A program made the position numbers and the translations under genes. Under the pieces are notes generated by a model. The model saw only the letters and a program-made list of their open reading frames with translations, ran no database searches and was not told the DNA's origin. 64,000 bases of DNA from Arthrobacter sunyaminii (GTDB lineage: Bacteria; Actinomycetota; Actinomycetes; Actinomycetales; Micrococcaceae): assembly GCF_018866305.1 (NCBI RefSeq), contig NZ_CP076456.1, positions 496,001-560,000 of the forward strand, read 5' to 3'. Below are positions 27,615-37,499 of the stretch, in pieces; position 1 is the stretch's first letter; each line of letters begins with the position of its first letter.

Positions 27615-29144
27615 ATGCACGACCGCATTCACCATGAAGGACTGCTTGAGCGCAGAATGTCCGCAGAACAGGCGGCCGCGCTCATCAAGCCGGGTATGAC
27701 CGTGGCGATGAGCGGGTTTACCGGCGCCGGCTACCCCAAAGCCGTCCCGCAGGCGCTTGCCGTCCAAATGGAAGAAGCCCACGCCCGCGGCGAAGATTTC
27801 CAGATCAAAGTACTCACCGGTGCCTCCACCGCTCCCGAGCTCGACGGCGTGCTCGCAAAGGCCGGCGGCATGGAACTGCGTCTGCCGTACCAGTCGGATC
27901 CCACCCTGCGGAAGCGGATCAACGACGGCGAACTTGAGTACATTGATATCCACCTCGGGCACGTGGCTCAGTACACCTGGTTTGGCTTCTACGGCCACAT
28001 TGACCTGGCGGTGATCGAGGTGGTGGGCATCAATGAAGACGGCTCCCTGATTCCGTCGTCGTCGGTTGGCAACAACAAGACGTGGATTGAGCAGGCAGAC
28101 AAGATCATCCTGGAAGTGAATGTCCAGCAGGCCGCTGCCATGGACGGCATGCATGACGTTTACTACGGCACGGCGCTGCCTCCGCACCGCAAGCCCATCA
28201 TGCTGGTCAATCCGGATGACCGGATCGGCGAGCCCTACCTGCGGCTGGATCCGGACAAGGTCCTCGCCGTCGTGGAAACCGATGCTCCGGACCGCATGAC
28301 TCCTTTCGCTGCACCCGATGAAACCTCCACGCAGATCGCCGGGCACCTGATCGATTTCTTCGGGGACGAGATCAAAGCCGGCCGGCTGACCGACAAGCTC
28401 ATGCCGCTGCAGTCCGGTGTAGGAAACATCGCCAATGCCGTCCTGGGCGGGCTGGCGACCTCGGGGTACACCGGGTTGACTGCCTACACGGAAGTCATTC
28501 AGGACGGGATGCTGCACCTGATCCGCGACGGGGTGATCCGCGTGGCGTCCGCGACGTCCTTCTCGCTGAGCCCTGCGGGAATCGAAGAGTTCAACTCCAA
28601 CATCGAGTTCTACCGCAAGCGCATCATCCTGCGCACCCAGGAGATCTCCAACCACCCCGAACTCATCCGCCGGCTGGGCTGCATCGCCATGAACGGCATG
28701 ATCGAGGCGGACATTTACGGCAACGTGAATTCCACCCACGTGGCCGGCACGGCCATGATGAACGGCATCGGCGGATCCGGTGACTTTGCCCGCAACGGCT
28801 TCCTGTCCGCGTTCCTCTCACCGAGCACAGCCAAGGGCGGGAAAATCTCCGGCATCGTGCCCATGGTCAGCCATGTGGACCATACGGAGCATGACACCAT
28901 GCTGATCGTGACCGAGCAGGGCCTGGCGGACCTTCGCGGGCTGTCGCCCAAGCAGCGGGCCCGTACCATCATCGAGAAGTGTGCGCATCCGGACTTCCAG
29001 CCCCTGCTGCAGGATTACTTCGACCGGGCCAGCCGCGAGAGCTTCGGCAAGCACACTCCGCACCTGCTGGACGAGTCATTGTCCTGGCATCACCGGTTTG
29101 TGGAAACCGGTGACAGCCGCCCGGCGGTGGCTGCACAGGCGTAA
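27615..29144 (+). CDS. Acetyl-CoA hydrolase/succinate CoA-transferase family protein
   Basis: This 509-aa class I CoA transferase has MTVAMSGFTGAGYPKAVP at the N-terminus, SGVGNIANAVL, YTEVIQDGMLHL (the region bearing the active-site Glu in this family) and the C-terminal THVAGTAMMNGIGGSGDFARN. It would move CoA between acetate, succinate or similar acids, or hydrolyse acetyl-CoA. ATG 27615 has AAGAAAGG upstream; a longer frame from 27501 runs through a hairpin and is rejected. A possible promoter lies at 27559-27586 (ATGACC, 16 nt, TAGTGT). Confidence 0.9.
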   Translation: MHDRIHHEGLLERRMSAEQAAALIKPGMTVAMSGFTGAGYPKAVPQALAVQMEEAHARGEDFQIKVLTGASTAPELDGVLAKAGGMELRLPYQSDPTLRKRINDGELEYIDIHLGHVAQYTWFGFYGHIDLAVIEVVGINEDGSLIPSSSVGNNKTWIEQADKIILEVNVQQAAAMDGMHDVYYGTALPPHRKPIMLVNPDDRIGEPYLRLDPDKVLAVVETDAPDRMTPFAAPDETSTQIAGHLIDFFGDEIKAGRLTDKLMPLQSGVGNIANAVLGGLATSGYTGLTAYTEVIQDGMLHLIRDGVIRVASATSFSLSPAGIEEFNSNIEFYRKRIILRTQEISNHPELIRRLGCIAMNGMIEADIYGNVNSTHVAGTAMMNGIGGSGDFARNGFLSAFLSPSTAKGGKISGIVPMVSHVDHTEHDTMLIVTEQGLADLRGLSPKQRARTIIEKCAHPDFQPLLQDYFDRASRESFGKHTPHLLDESLSWHHRFVETGDSRPAVAAQA

Positions 29145-29213
29145 GGGGCGTAAGGACACCCGCGGCACACAGCCGGCGTGCTGTTTTCCGGCAGACATGC
29201 TAGAAACGCTCAG

Positions 29214-30458
29214 ATGAGCGAATTCGGCGGCCGGTCTGCAACCCAACGTAAAGGCACCGTGCCGCTGCCCCTGTGGCTGGCCGCCGTCGCCGTCATCCTG
29301 GTGGCAGTGAACCTGCGGCCGGGTGCGACGTCGGTGGGGCCGGTCCTCGCCGAGATCCAGGCGGGTCTTGGCATGGGATCGGTCCAGGCCGGGATTTTGA
29401 CCGCGTTGCCGGGCCTCACCTTCGCGGTGGTGGGAGCCCTCGCCGTGACGGTCTCGCGCAGGGCCGGTGTCGCGTGGACCATCACCCTGGGGCTGGGGCT
29501 GGTTTCCGCCGGATTGCTGCTCCGGTCGATAGCGCTTTCCCCGGTGCTGTTCATGACTCTGACGGTGCTGGCGTTCGCCGGCATGGCGATGGGCAATATC
29601 CTGGTCCCGGCCTTTATCAAGAGCCACGGCGGGTCCCGAACTGCCCTGTTGAATTCGGTGTACGGCACAACCCTTGCGGCGGGAGCCACGCTTCCTCTGC
29701 TGGTGGCAGCGCCGCTGACCGCCTCGGATTCCGGGGGATGGCAGCTCAGCCTCAGGATATGGGGGCTGGCGGCCCTGACGGCGTTTGTTCCCTGGATCCT
29801 GGTCTCCGTGCGCAACCGCAGGACAGCAGTGCATATGGAGGATGCGTCGGCACCGAGGGACCGGCTGCGGATCACGTCTTCCCGGACCGCTGTGGCGCTG
29901 TGCGTGTACTTCGGTGTGCAGTCCATGCACGCCTACGTCCAGTTTGGCTGGGTGGCTCAGATTTACCGCGACGCCGGACTGGAGCAGGCTCAGGCCGGGT
30001 TGATGGCGGCCATCCTTGCATCCCTGGGAATAGCCGGGGGCCTAATCATGCCGGCGTTGGTGGCGCGGGCTCCGGGCCTGCACTTCTACATTGCAGGTCT
30101 GGCAGCAGCGGTGGCGGCCGGGTATCTGGGTTTGTTGCTGGCCCCCGCAACGGTGCCGTGGATGTGGGCGCTTCTGCTCGGAGTCGGCGGCTTTGCGTTC
30201 CCCACGGCGCTGGCCCTGATCACGGCGCGTTCACGGGATCCCCGGGTGACCGCGGAGCTGTCAGGGTTCTGCCAGCCGGTGGGCTATCTGCTGGCAGCGG
30301 CAGGCCCGTTTGCCATCGGTGCCCTGCACGAGGCTACGGGCAGCTGGACGGTTCCGCTGCTCATCCTCATTGCATCAGCTGCCGTCATGGCCGTAGCCGG
30401 AATTATTGCTGCAGCTCCGCGCTTTGTGGACGATCAATTGCGGCGGCATCCGGCCTGA
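29214..30458 (+). CDS. MFS transporter, CynX/NimT type
   Basis: The 414-aa protein has twelve predicted spans. AVNLRPGATSVGPVLAEI in the first span is the hallmark of the CynX/NimT (cyanate/nitroimidazole) subgroup of the major facilitator superfamily. Its substrate is unknown; no cyanase gene is adjacent. ATG 29214 is chosen over 29178 because it places the polar lead before the first span. Its stop codon lies in a 20-bp tandem repeat. Confidence 0.87.
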   Translation: MSEFGGRSATQRKGTVPLPLWLAAVAVILVAVNLRPGATSVGPVLAEIQAGLGMGSVQAGILTALPGLTFAVVGALAVTVSRRAGVAWTITLGLGLVSAGLLLRSIALSPVLFMTLTVLAFAGMAMGNILVPAFIKSHGGSRTALLNSVYGTTLAAGATLPLLVAAPLTASDSGGWQLSLRIWGLAALTAFVPWILVSVRNRRTAVHMEDASAPRDRLRITSSRTAVALCVYFGVQSMHAYVQFGWVAQIYRDAGLEQAQAGLMAAILASLGIAGGLIMPALVARAPGLHFYIAGLAAAVAAGYLGLLLAPATVPWMWALLLGVGGFAFPTALALITARSRDPRVTAELSGFCQPVGYLLAAAGPFAIGALHEATGSWTVPLLILIASAAVMAVAGIIAAAPRFVDDQLRRHPA

Positions 30459-30490
30459 CCCGGCCCGATCCGGCCTGACCCGGCCCGACT
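30451..30490. repeat. 20-bp tandem repeat across the CynX stop codon
   Basis: Two adjoining 20-bp units (30451-30470 and 30471-30490) match at 18 positions and each contains CGGCCTGACC, so the TGA stop is duplicated. See the separate finding on such repeats. Confidence 0.85.
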
Positions 30491-30529
30491 CCGATCCGGT
30501 TCCGCTAACTTCCGCAGCCGTGTTTCGGC

Positions 30530-30913
30530 TCAGCGATCGCCGCGCAGCCGGTCGATTTCCCGGCGGTCTTTCTTGGTGGGACGTCCGGCGCCGCGGTCCC
30601 GAAGCGGAACACCCAGCGCGGGTCCCACCGGACGGGGAGGAGTGTGGTCGGTAAAGCAATGGGAAGCAGCCTCCGCACCCACCCGCTTGGCAATGAGCTG
30701 TCGGACTTCCAGGATCCGTTCATAACCGGGCTGGCGGACCCTGATGGTGTCTCCGGGCTGGACCGGCTGGGCGGCCTTGGCCGGGTTGCCGTTCAACCTG
30801 ACATGGCCGGCGCGGCAGGCAGCGGTGGCGGCGGATCTGGTCTTGTAGGCACGGATGGCCCACAGCCAGGCGTCCACGCGGACTGATTTGGAGGTGCTGG
30901 CGGGAATGCTCAT
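30530..30913 (-). CDS. S4-domain RNA-binding protein (Hsp15/HslR-like)
   Basis: The 127-aa protein has the S4 motif VRVDAWLWAIRAYKTRSAATAACRAGHVRLNG near the N-terminus, like the Hsp15 family that binds ribosomal RNA on stalled 50S subunits, and a basic C-terminal tail (GRPTKKDRREIDRLRGDR). ATG 30913 is chosen; the longer open frame upstream lies in the HNH gene. It follows the HNH endonuclease gene by 13 bp on the same strand and converges with the CynX-type gene. Confidence 0.87.
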   Translation of the reverse strand: MSIPASTSKSVRVDAWLWAIRAYKTRSAATAACRAGHVRLNGNPAKAAQPVQPGDTIRVRQPGYERILEVRQLIAKRVGAEAASHCFTDHTPPRPVGPALGVPLRDRGAGRPTKKDRREIDRLRGDR

Positions 30914-30926
30914 GGGGCTACCGATT

Positions 30927-31862
30927 CTACTGGGTGTCCTTGGGATGCAGGGACGTATCCCTGAGACGTGCAGCGTCAGCCTGGGCATCCAGCTGTTCCG
31001 GTGTGGGGACCGTGCCGGGAATGGAGTTGCGGAACGGCTGTGCACCCCTTGCCGAGGCCAGCATCTGCCGCAGTTCCGCCGGAGTGTATGGGTCGGGGGC
31101 GCCCCGGTGCGCAATGGCATGGCAGTTGGGGCACATCGGCACCAGATCGGATACCGGATCCAGAACATAATCAGGGCTGATGGCTGACGGCGGAACAATG
31201 TGGTGCACCTGGACGAAGGATGCTCCCGCCGGTCCGTACATCTGCTCCATTGACAGGCCGCAGGCAGCACACGATGTTCCGTGGAAAGCGACACACCGCT
31301 GCACCCCCTCGGGGTCATGCTCGCAGCGGTTCACCGCTACTTCGCGCAGGGTGTCCTGGGGAAGGCTTCCCGGCAGTGGAATGGTGGGGTCCACAGCCCC
31401 CAGCCAGCCCTCGGGGACCGGCCGCGACCTCAGATATGACGTCCATGCGGCACGCATCTGCCCTTCTGCGGGGGGCGGAACAACGGTTCCCGTACTGCGC
31501 ACGGCGTTCCAGTTCAGGTCCGGCACACTCTCCTGCAGCAGCTCAGCCGGCAGGGCATCGCCCGGGGGCAGCAGCAGGTCAAAAACGACTCCGGCCAGTA
31601 ATCCCAACCGGGCCGGCAGTGCCGCGCCCGGTTGGGGCGCGGCGGCCACCACCCCGTGACCCAGCAGCCCGCGGCCGTGCCGGCCCTGGGCGAACAGCCA
31701 CACGTCGGTGCCGCGCGCCATCTGCTGTCCGCGTCCCACCCGCCAGCGGATCCCGAAGAGTCCCGTGCGGTCCACCGTCGCCGCAGCCATGGCATAGTCT
31801 GCGCGGCCGGGTCCGGCACCAAACGCAGTGGCCGGATTCCAGCCCAGCACGACGGCGGCCAT
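30927..31862 (-). CDS. HNH endonuclease domain protein
   Basis: The 311-aa protein has a C-terminal HNH nuclease with zinc-holding CAACG...CPNC pairs, the HHIVPPS catalytic histidines and PMCPNCHAIAHR. The N-terminal 110 residues contain a small beta domain (GIRWRVGRGQQMARGTDVWLF) that could bind modified DNA, as in McrA-like enzymes, but this is a guess. ATG 31862 has AAGGAGAA upstream. No methyltransferase gene is adjacent. The S4 gene follows closely. Confidence 0.85.
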   Translation of the reverse strand: MAAVVLGWNPATAFGAGPGRADYAMAAATVDRTGLFGIRWRVGRGQQMARGTDVWLFAQGRHGRGLLGHGVVAAAPQPGAALPARLGLLAGVVFDLLLPPGDALPAELLQESVPDLNWNAVRSTGTVVPPPAEGQMRAAWTSYLRSRPVPEGWLGAVDPTIPLPGSLPQDTLREVAVNRCEHDPEGVQRCVAFHGTSCAACGLSMEQMYGPAGASFVQVHHIVPPSAISPDYVLDPVSDLVPMCPNCHAIAHRGAPDPYTPAELRQMLASARGAQPFRNSIPGTVPTPEQLDAQADAARLRDTSLHPKDTQ

Positions 31863-31914
31863 GTGTTCTCCTTACCCGTTACGGATTGCGGTCCGGTTCG
31901 CTCAAAAAAGTGCC

Positions 31915-33528
31915 CTAGTTAATGCGCGCTTCGCGGCCTTCCCATTCCGAGGACCGCAGTTCATTCTTGCGGATTTTCCCGGTGGATGTCTTGGGCAGAT
32001 CAATAATGAACTCCACGCTGCCCGGAGCCTTGTAGGAAGCAATCTGGGATTTAACGTGCTTCAGCAGGTCCGCTTCGGTCACGTCCCGGCCCGGGGCCAG
32101 CACCACAAAAGCCTTGGGCCGCTCACCCCAGCGTTCGTCGGGGATGCCGATCACGGCGACGTCGGCCACAGCCGGGTGGCTGGCCAGCGCCTGTTCCACC
32201 TCAATGGTGGAAATGTTCTCACCGCCGGACACCACCACGTCCTTGGAACGGTCCAGCAGTTGAACGTAGCCGTCCGGATGCATGACCCCCAGGTCTCCGG
32301 TGTGGAACCAGCCGCCGTAGAAAGCTGTTGCCGTCCCCTCGTCGTCGCGGTAGTACCCCTTCATCACAGAGTTCCCGCGCATCACGATCTCGCCCATCTC
32401 GACACCGTCCGCGGCCACGTCGGCCAGCCCGCCGTCGTCGTCAGGCATGTCGCGGACCACGCGCAGGCGCTCGGAAGTCAGCATGCCCACGCCCTGGCGT
32501 GCCATGTTCTTGGCCAGCGCGTCCGCGTCCAGGTCCGCCCAGGCGGCCTGCGGCTCGCACACCGCGTACGGGCCGTAGGACTCGGTGAGGCCGTAGACAT
32601 GCACCACGGTGGCCTGCAGCTGATGGATTTTGTTGATGACGGTGGGGCTCGGGGGAGCGCCGGCGGTGACGATGGTCAGCGGGTGTTCCAGGGCGTGGGC
32701 TTCCTCCGCGGTGGCAATGGCGCTCAGTACGGTGGGTGCGCCAGCCAGATGGTCAATGCCGTGGGTGTCGATCAGCCGCCAGATCTCCGGCCCGCGTACG
32801 GCGCGCAGGCAGACGTGGGTACCGGATGCGGCGGTCAGCGCCCAGGTGGTGCACCAACCGTTGCAGTGGAACATGGGCAGCGTCCACAGGTAGGTAGTGT
32901 CTGCGTCGAAGCCCTGGTGGTGGACCTCGCCGAGCGAGTTTAGGTAGGCCCCGCGGTGCGTGTACATCACGCCCTTGGGCCGGCCGGTGGTGCCGGAGGT
33001 GTAATTGAGGCTGATGACAGTGTTTTCGTCTGCGACTTCCCAGGGGAGAGGAATGTCGGTTCCGCGGGACAGGAAATCGGCGTACGACGTCGTTCCCTCC
33101 ACAGTGTCGGAGGTTCCGTCCTGGAGCGGGAAGGAGAAAGCTTCGGTGACCGTTTCCAGTTCCGGGGTGCCGAGTCCGCGCAGCAGGTCCGGGTCGCCGA
33201 AGAGCAGGGTGGCTCCGGAATGGTTGCAGATGTAGGCCACTTCGGGCGGGGACAGCCGGGTGTTCAGCGGCACGATGACGCCGCCGGCAAGGGGGACGGC
33301 GTAGTGGGCGATCAGCAGTTCTGCTGAGTTGGTGCCAAGGAATGCCGCGCGGCTGCCCTCCTCCAGACCGGATGCGCGAAGCGCGTGTGCCGTCTTCGTG
33401 ACCGTCGCTGCGAGCTCCCGGTAGGTCAGGGTCCGGTCACCGTCTATTACAGCGATTTTTTCCGGGTGTACCTGAGCTGCGCGTTCGAGAAAGCGCAGAG
33501 GTGTCAAAGCAGTGTCCAAGCCGGGCAT
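31915..33528 (-). CDS. Acyl-CoA synthetase (AMP-forming, FadD type)
   Basis: This 537-aa ANL-superfamily enzyme activates a carboxylic acid to its CoA thioester through an acyl-AMP. It has the P-loop SLNYTSGTTGRPKGVMYTH, the AMP-binding GLTESYGPYAVCE, hinge-region GDLGVMHPDGYVQLLDRSKDVV and a C-terminal catalytic Lys in KTSTGKIRKNELR. Size and motifs fit medium/long-chain acyl-CoA ligases. ATG 33528 has AAGGAGAA upstream. No beta-oxidation genes are adjacent, so the acid is unknown. Confidence 0.92.
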   Translation of the reverse strand: MPGLDTALTPLRFLERAAQVHPEKIAVIDGDRTLTYRELAATVTKTAHALRASGLEEGSRAAFLGTNSAELLIAHYAVPLAGGVIVPLNTRLSPPEVAYICNHSGATLLFGDPDLLRGLGTPELETVTEAFSFPLQDGTSDTVEGTTSYADFLSRGTDIPLPWEVADENTVISLNYTSGTTGRPKGVMYTHRGAYLNSLGEVHHQGFDADTTYLWTLPMFHCNGWCTTWALTAASGTHVCLRAVRGPEIWRLIDTHGIDHLAGAPTVLSAIATAEEAHALEHPLTIVTAGAPPSPTVINKIHQLQATVVHVYGLTESYGPYAVCEPQAAWADLDADALAKNMARQGVGMLTSERLRVVRDMPDDDGGLADVAADGVEMGEIVMRGNSVMKGYYRDDEGTATAFYGGWFHTGDLGVMHPDGYVQLLDRSKDVVVSGGENISTIEVEQALASHPAVADVAVIGIPDERWGERPKAFVVLAPGRDVTEADLLKHVKSQIASYKAPGSVEFIIDLPKTSTGKIRKNELRSSEWEGREARIN

Positions 33529-33704
33529 TGTTCTCCTTCAAGGCAGGTTGATGCCCACCAACGCTACAGGGTTTGTGAGGCTTGGGTCACATTCTGTGCA
33601 GCGCTCAAGGATTTGCGCCGGTGTTGTGGGTTCCTGCGTTGTTCAGTGGGGACGCCTGTCCGGCGGGGCTTATCCGGCCCAGTTGGAGGCCAGATGCCCG
33701 TTTG

Positions 33705-33995
33705 TCAGCGGGACTGATACGTCAAACAATCCGCCGACTCGGCTCCGGGGCCGACTTTGACATCATGGGCAGTGCACATCAGGTGGTCATTGTGTTGGCA
33801 TTCGCTCCGCAGGCACGCGCCCACGGAGGCCAGAACTTTGGGCAGACCACCGGTTTCGGTGGTGTCAATGAAGGTGGAGCAGCTGGCATGGTCGGGGGCT
33901 CCGCCCACCGTGATGGCATAGGCAGTGCAGCCGTCGTGGTTGTAGTCGCAGCTGTGAACGGAGCAATCGCTGACGGGCGCTACGTGATCAGTCAT
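33705..33995 (-). CDS. DUF1540 cysteine-rich protein
   Basis: The 96-aa protein carries two copies of a DUF1540-type motif. The first is CSVHSCDYNHDGCTA with a later Cys (about 10-40); the second is CLRSECQHNDHLMCTA with a later Cys (about 58-90). The spaced cysteines suggest metal binding, zinc being likely; the function is unknown. ATG 33995 has GGAGGAACC upstream. It sits alone between the acyl-CoA synthetase and the DUF222/HNH gene. Confidence 0.85.
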   Translation of the reverse strand: MTDHVAPVSDCSVHSCDYNHDGCTAYAITVGGAPDHASCSTFIDTTETGGLPKVLASVGACLRSECQHNDHLMCTAHDVKVGPGAESADCLTYQSR

Positions 33996-34275
33996 GGTTC
34001 CTCCAAAGAAGGCGTAATGTCTGTCGGGTTCCGAACGTACCACCGGTGCACGCTAATAATTAGGGCGAATTTGTTGGACGTATTTACGGGTTCCGGAGGG
34101 TTTGTCGCTCCGCGGGAGCGTCCGGACAGGTCCGGGCCGTGCAGGTAATCCGACCCTGGCGCAGGTAGTCCACGTGAAAAGTCGAGTATTTGGAACGTCC
34201 CAAAGTGGCCTGTTTTGGGGTTTTTGGGGCTGTTTTCGGGACGGAAATGTCGGTGGCAGGTGAAAGCCTGAAGAC

Positions 34276-35934
34276 ATGGATCAGAACGGATCTTTTCGAG
34301 GCGGCGGCACCGGTGAAGCATCCGGTGCCGGGCAGGCTGCCGGCCCGAGCCTGTCGGTCTTCGCAGCTTCGCGCAGGGTCGATGATGCAGGTTCCAGCCA
34401 AGACGGTTTCCTTCCGGCCCCTGCCCATAGTCCGTCCTATCGGGACGGGCTTACCGGTTCGTTGGTCCTGCAGGGTGCGGAGGCCCTGACCCAGGACGAA
34501 GCCAGTGCGGTGTTGTCCCGATTGGATGCGCTGGTGCGGTGGGCCCAGGCCCAGCAAGCCAAAGTGCTGCACCGGATGCAAACCCTCTTCCGTGACGACC
34601 TGCTCGAAGACATCGGCCGGGAAGATCCGGCCCTGACCTTCAGCCTGGCCGCAGAGGAAGCCGCAGCCATCCTGCACCTGCCCACGAACACCGCGAAGAT
34701 GCTGATGAGTGAGGCGGGACGGTTGTGCACCACCCACACCGCGACCCTGGCCCGGCTGGAAGACGGGAGCCTGGGTTACGGGCATGTGCAGACGGTGCTG
34801 GACCAATCCCAGAACGTCCCAGACTCCGAACTGGCCGGCTTCGAGGCTTCCCTGCTGGAGGCTGCTGGTGCGGGGCAGACATCGTCCCAGTTCCGGGTGA
34901 AGGCCAGAAGGTTGCGGGAGGGCCGGTATCCGGACACCATTCCGGTCCGGCACCAGAGTGCTTTTGAACGCCGGCGGGTCTGTTTGGCGCCGGATGAGGA
35001 CGGGATGTCGTGGCTGTCGGCGTTATTGCCGGCAGCGAGGGCGCAGCTGGTTTATACGCAGCTGACCACGGCGGCGCGGGGTGAACAGGGTGCGGGGGAT
35101 CCGCGGGGAGTGGATCAGTTGCGGGCGGACATTCTGGCTGACTTGCTCGACGGTGATGAGGATGCAATGGACAGTTATGACCTCGAACGAAGTGTGCCTG
35201 CCAGCGAGGTGATGGACGGCGGCGGCCTGGGTGGCCGTGCCCCAGATTCTGGACGCAACGAGGCCCGGGACAGCGGTAACAAGGATAACCAGGCCCGGAC
35301 ACGTGCCCGGGCCCGCACCGAAATCCTGGTCCTGATCACCGCCGAGACCCTGTTCGGTGCCGACGAACAGCCTGCCGAACTGCACGGATACGGGCCGATC
35401 AGCCCCGAAACTGCCCGCCGGCTGGCCCGGCAGGCAGCACACTGGACTCCGGTGGAACGAAACCCGGACACTGACGAGATACTGCGGGTCGGGCGGCGCC
35501 GGAAAGTACCTGCCGGACTGCAGCGCTGGCTGCGGGCACGGGACGGAACCTGCCGGTTCCCGGGATGCCGAACCAACGCCGCGATCGCCGAAATAGACCA
35601 CACCAAACCGTGGTCCCACGGCGGGACCACCGATCACGACAACCTGGAGCACTTGTGCAGACGGCATCACATGTTCAAGTCGCGGGGCTTCTGGAAGGCA
35701 CAACAACACAGTCCCGGAATTATTGAGTGGACCTCCCCGGGCGGTCGGACCTACCGCACGGATCCGCACCTCACCCTGGCCGCAGGACTTAGCGCAGGAG
35801 TCAGCGCGGGACCAGGCACAGGGCTAAGCACGGGACCCAGAGTGGAAGCCACGAAACCTGCTGTAAGCCGGATGTCGGGCTGGATCTCCGCCGACGAGCT
35901 CCGTGGCTATGGTGAGGATCCACCACCCTTCTGA
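34276..35934 (+). CDS. DUF222 domain HNH endonuclease (13E12-repeat type)
   Basis: The 552-aa protein has an N-terminal DUF222 domain (about 60-360, with AEEAAAILHLPTNTAKMLM and the AARAQLVYTQL segment) and a C-terminal HNH with CRFPGC, AEIDHTKPWSHGGTTDHDN and HLCRRHHMFK. Actinobacteria carry many copies; their role is not settled. The C-terminal end has a Ser/Gly repeat (GLSAGVSAGPGTGLSTGPR) encoded by degenerate 15-bp DNA repeats. The 232-bp upstream region shows G/T-rich runs but no clear promoter. Confidence 0.9.
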   Translation: MDQNGSFRGGGTGEASGAGQAAGPSLSVFAASRRVDDAGSSQDGFLPAPAHSPSYRDGLTGSLVLQGAEALTQDEASAVLSRLDALVRWAQAQQAKVLHRMQTLFRDDLLEDIGREDPALTFSLAAEEAAAILHLPTNTAKMLMSEAGRLCTTHTATLARLEDGSLGYGHVQTVLDQSQNVPDSELAGFEASLLEAAGAGQTSSQFRVKARRLREGRYPDTIPVRHQSAFERRRVCLAPDEDGMSWLSALLPAARAQLVYTQLTTAARGEQGAGDPRGVDQLRADILADLLDGDEDAMDSYDLERSVPASEVMDGGGLGGRAPDSGRNEARDSGNKDNQARTRARARTEILVLITAETLFGADEQPAELHGYGPISPETARRLARQAAHWTPVERNPDTDEILRVGRRRKVPAGLQRWLRARDGTCRFPGCRTNAAIAEIDHTKPWSHGGTTDHDNLEHLCRRHHMFKSRGFWKAQQHSPGIIEWTSPGGRTYRTDPHLTLAAGLSAGVSAGPGTGLSTGPRVEATKPAVSRMSGWISADELRGYGEDPPPF

Positions 35935-36026
35935 CCAGACAAGATGGCCGCAACTTGGGCCGAGTGCGCCGGTGGGGCCGAGCTACGCCGGGTGGGCTGG
36001 GTTGCATCAGGGTGGTGCCGAGCCGG

Positions 36027-36956
36027 CTAACCCAGCTCCTCAAGTTTGGTTTGTGCCTTTTCCACCGCTCGGCGTGCCGCCCGGGCTGTCCGGCGGGCGC
36101 CGTCTCGCGCCCGTTCCAGCGTGCCGGAGCGCCGATCGGTTGCTGCTACTTCGTGTTCCAGCTCGCGGATCCGGTCCCGCAGGTCGTCAATTTCATCAGT
36201 CAATTCGTCACGGCGGGCGGCGACGGCGTCGATCTCTTCTTGTGCAGCCCGCAGCGTTTCCTCGGCCTGCTCAGCATCGCGCTGGGCGTCCGCCAAGGAC
36301 GTTTTGGCCGCCCGGAGCGCCCGTGCAGCCGCAGCACTAACAGCAGATTTCTTTTTGGCGGACTGGTTCCCGCTGGCACCGGCTCCAGTGTCGGGCTTGG
36401 ACGCAGACCTGCGCTGCTGGCCGCCGCTGGCAGAGAGGGGCCGGACTGATGACGGATCCGCTACGGATCCGTCCACGTTCACAGGATCCCAACCGTTGGC
36501 TTCCAGCGCGCGCACCAGCTGGCCGCTGGCCGCAGCCGCGGCAGCATCGGCGTCGGTCATGGCCGCCCACAACGTTTGTTCCACCTCGGCACCCACAGCT
36601 GCGCTGACCGGGCGGCCAAGCTCCTCAGCAAGGCTGCGGGCCTCTCGGGCGGCAGAACGCAGCAGGCGCTGACGCTCCCCGCTGAGCCGCCGCAGCTGCT
36701 GCTGGTCCATGTCATCCTGGGCTTCGCGCAGCACAGCACCCAGCTCCAAGACTTCCGAGATGAGCTCAGAGCGGTGCAGGGCCAACATGTTGACCAGCCA
36801 AGCCCCGGCAGACGGCTTGGGCAATGACCGCAGCGCCTTGCCCAGCTCCTTGTTCCCCGCTTTTGCGGCTTCTGCAGCCAAATTGTTTCTGGCTGAGGTG
36901 AACGTATCGGGCATCAGTGCGTAAAGTTCCGCTACGGCCTGAGCCACGTCCGGCAT
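36027..36956 (-). CDS. Hypothetical coiled-coil protein
   Basis: This 309-aa cytoplasmic protein has an N-terminal helical part with LRSLPKPSAGAWLVNMLA, a low-complexity basic linker (about 175-215) and a long C-terminal coiled coil (about 215-309, DAEQAEETLRAAQEEIDAVAARRD...). There are no catalytic motifs. It resembles uncharacterised Arthrobacter proteins of the same plan. ATG 36956 has GGTGGAG upstream. The DoxX gene lies upstream on the same strand, 31 bp away. Confidence 0.75.
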   Translation of the reverse strand: MPDVAQAVAELYALMPDTFTSARNNLAAEAAKAGNKELGKALRSLPKPSAGAWLVNMLALHRSELISEVLELGAVLREAQDDMDQQQLRRLSGERQRLLRSAAREARSLAEELGRPVSAAVGAEVEQTLWAAMTDADAAAAAASGQLVRALEANGWDPVNVDGSVADPSSVRPLSASGGQQRRSASKPDTGAGASGNQSAKKKSAVSAAAARALRAAKTSLADAQRDAEQAEETLRAAQEEIDAVAARRDELTDEIDDLRDRIRELEHEVAATDRRSGTLERARDGARRTARAARRAVEKAQTKLEELG

Positions 36957-36987
36957 GCCACTCCACCTACATCAATCAGTCAGTTCG

Positions 36988-37353
36988 TCACATCATTTGG
37001 TCCAACCGGCCCCACAACACAATTCCGGCCATTACCAGCAGGATAGCCGGAAGCACTGCGGTCTGCCGCTGGCCCTGCCTCAGGTGCATCAGCACCGCCA
37101 AGGTCATCAGCGCGGCCAAACAGCCTGCAGCTACGGCTGTCACAAGAGGAGACCACCCCAGTATCCCGGGAGCCAGGACACAGACGCCGGCAACAAGTTC
37201 CGCTGCCCCCAGGGCGCGGATGGTCCCCGGGGCATACCCGTCAGTCCAAGGCAGCTTCCTCAGACGGGACGCAGGGCGGGTCAGGCGCAGCCCTCCAATT
37301 CCCACGAACATGAGGGCCAGGACTATCTGCAGGATCCAGAGAAAAAGGGTCAT
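36988..37353 (-). CDS. DoxX-like membrane protein
   Basis: The 121-aa protein has four predicted spans and the DoxX-like pattern ALMFVGIGGLRLTRP, RALGAAELVAGVCVLAPG. Members of this family are linked to thiosulfate or redox stress in some species, but this short form is generally uncharacterised. No good ribosome site precedes ATG 37353. It may be co-transcribed with the coiled-coil gene downstream. Confidence 0.8.
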   Translation of the reverse strand: MTLFLWILQIVLALMFVGIGGLRLTRPASRLRKLPWTDGYAPGTIRALGAAELVAGVCVLAPGILGWSPLVTAVAAGCLAALMTLAVLMHLRQGQRQTAVLPAILLVMAGIVLWGRLDQMM

Positions 37354-37448
37354 GGGTGCGGCGGTATTCCTCGGGCAGCAGAACTGGGTTGGTTGACGCT
37401 CAAGTCAAGCACGGTTTTCACGGCATAACGAGGGTGGAACCCCAGGCG

Positions 37449-37499
37449 TCAAAGGAACCGCTCACTCAAAGGAACCGCTTGCTCAAAGCAACCGCTCAG
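37449..37499. repeat. Three 17-bp tandem repeats at the LacI gene 3' end
   Basis: Units 37449-37465, 37466-37482 and 37483-37499 follow TCAAAGGAACCGCT plus three bases, with few changes. The LacI stop codon (37496-37498) is in the last unit, and each unit boundary re-creates TGA on the minus strand. Confidence 0.85.
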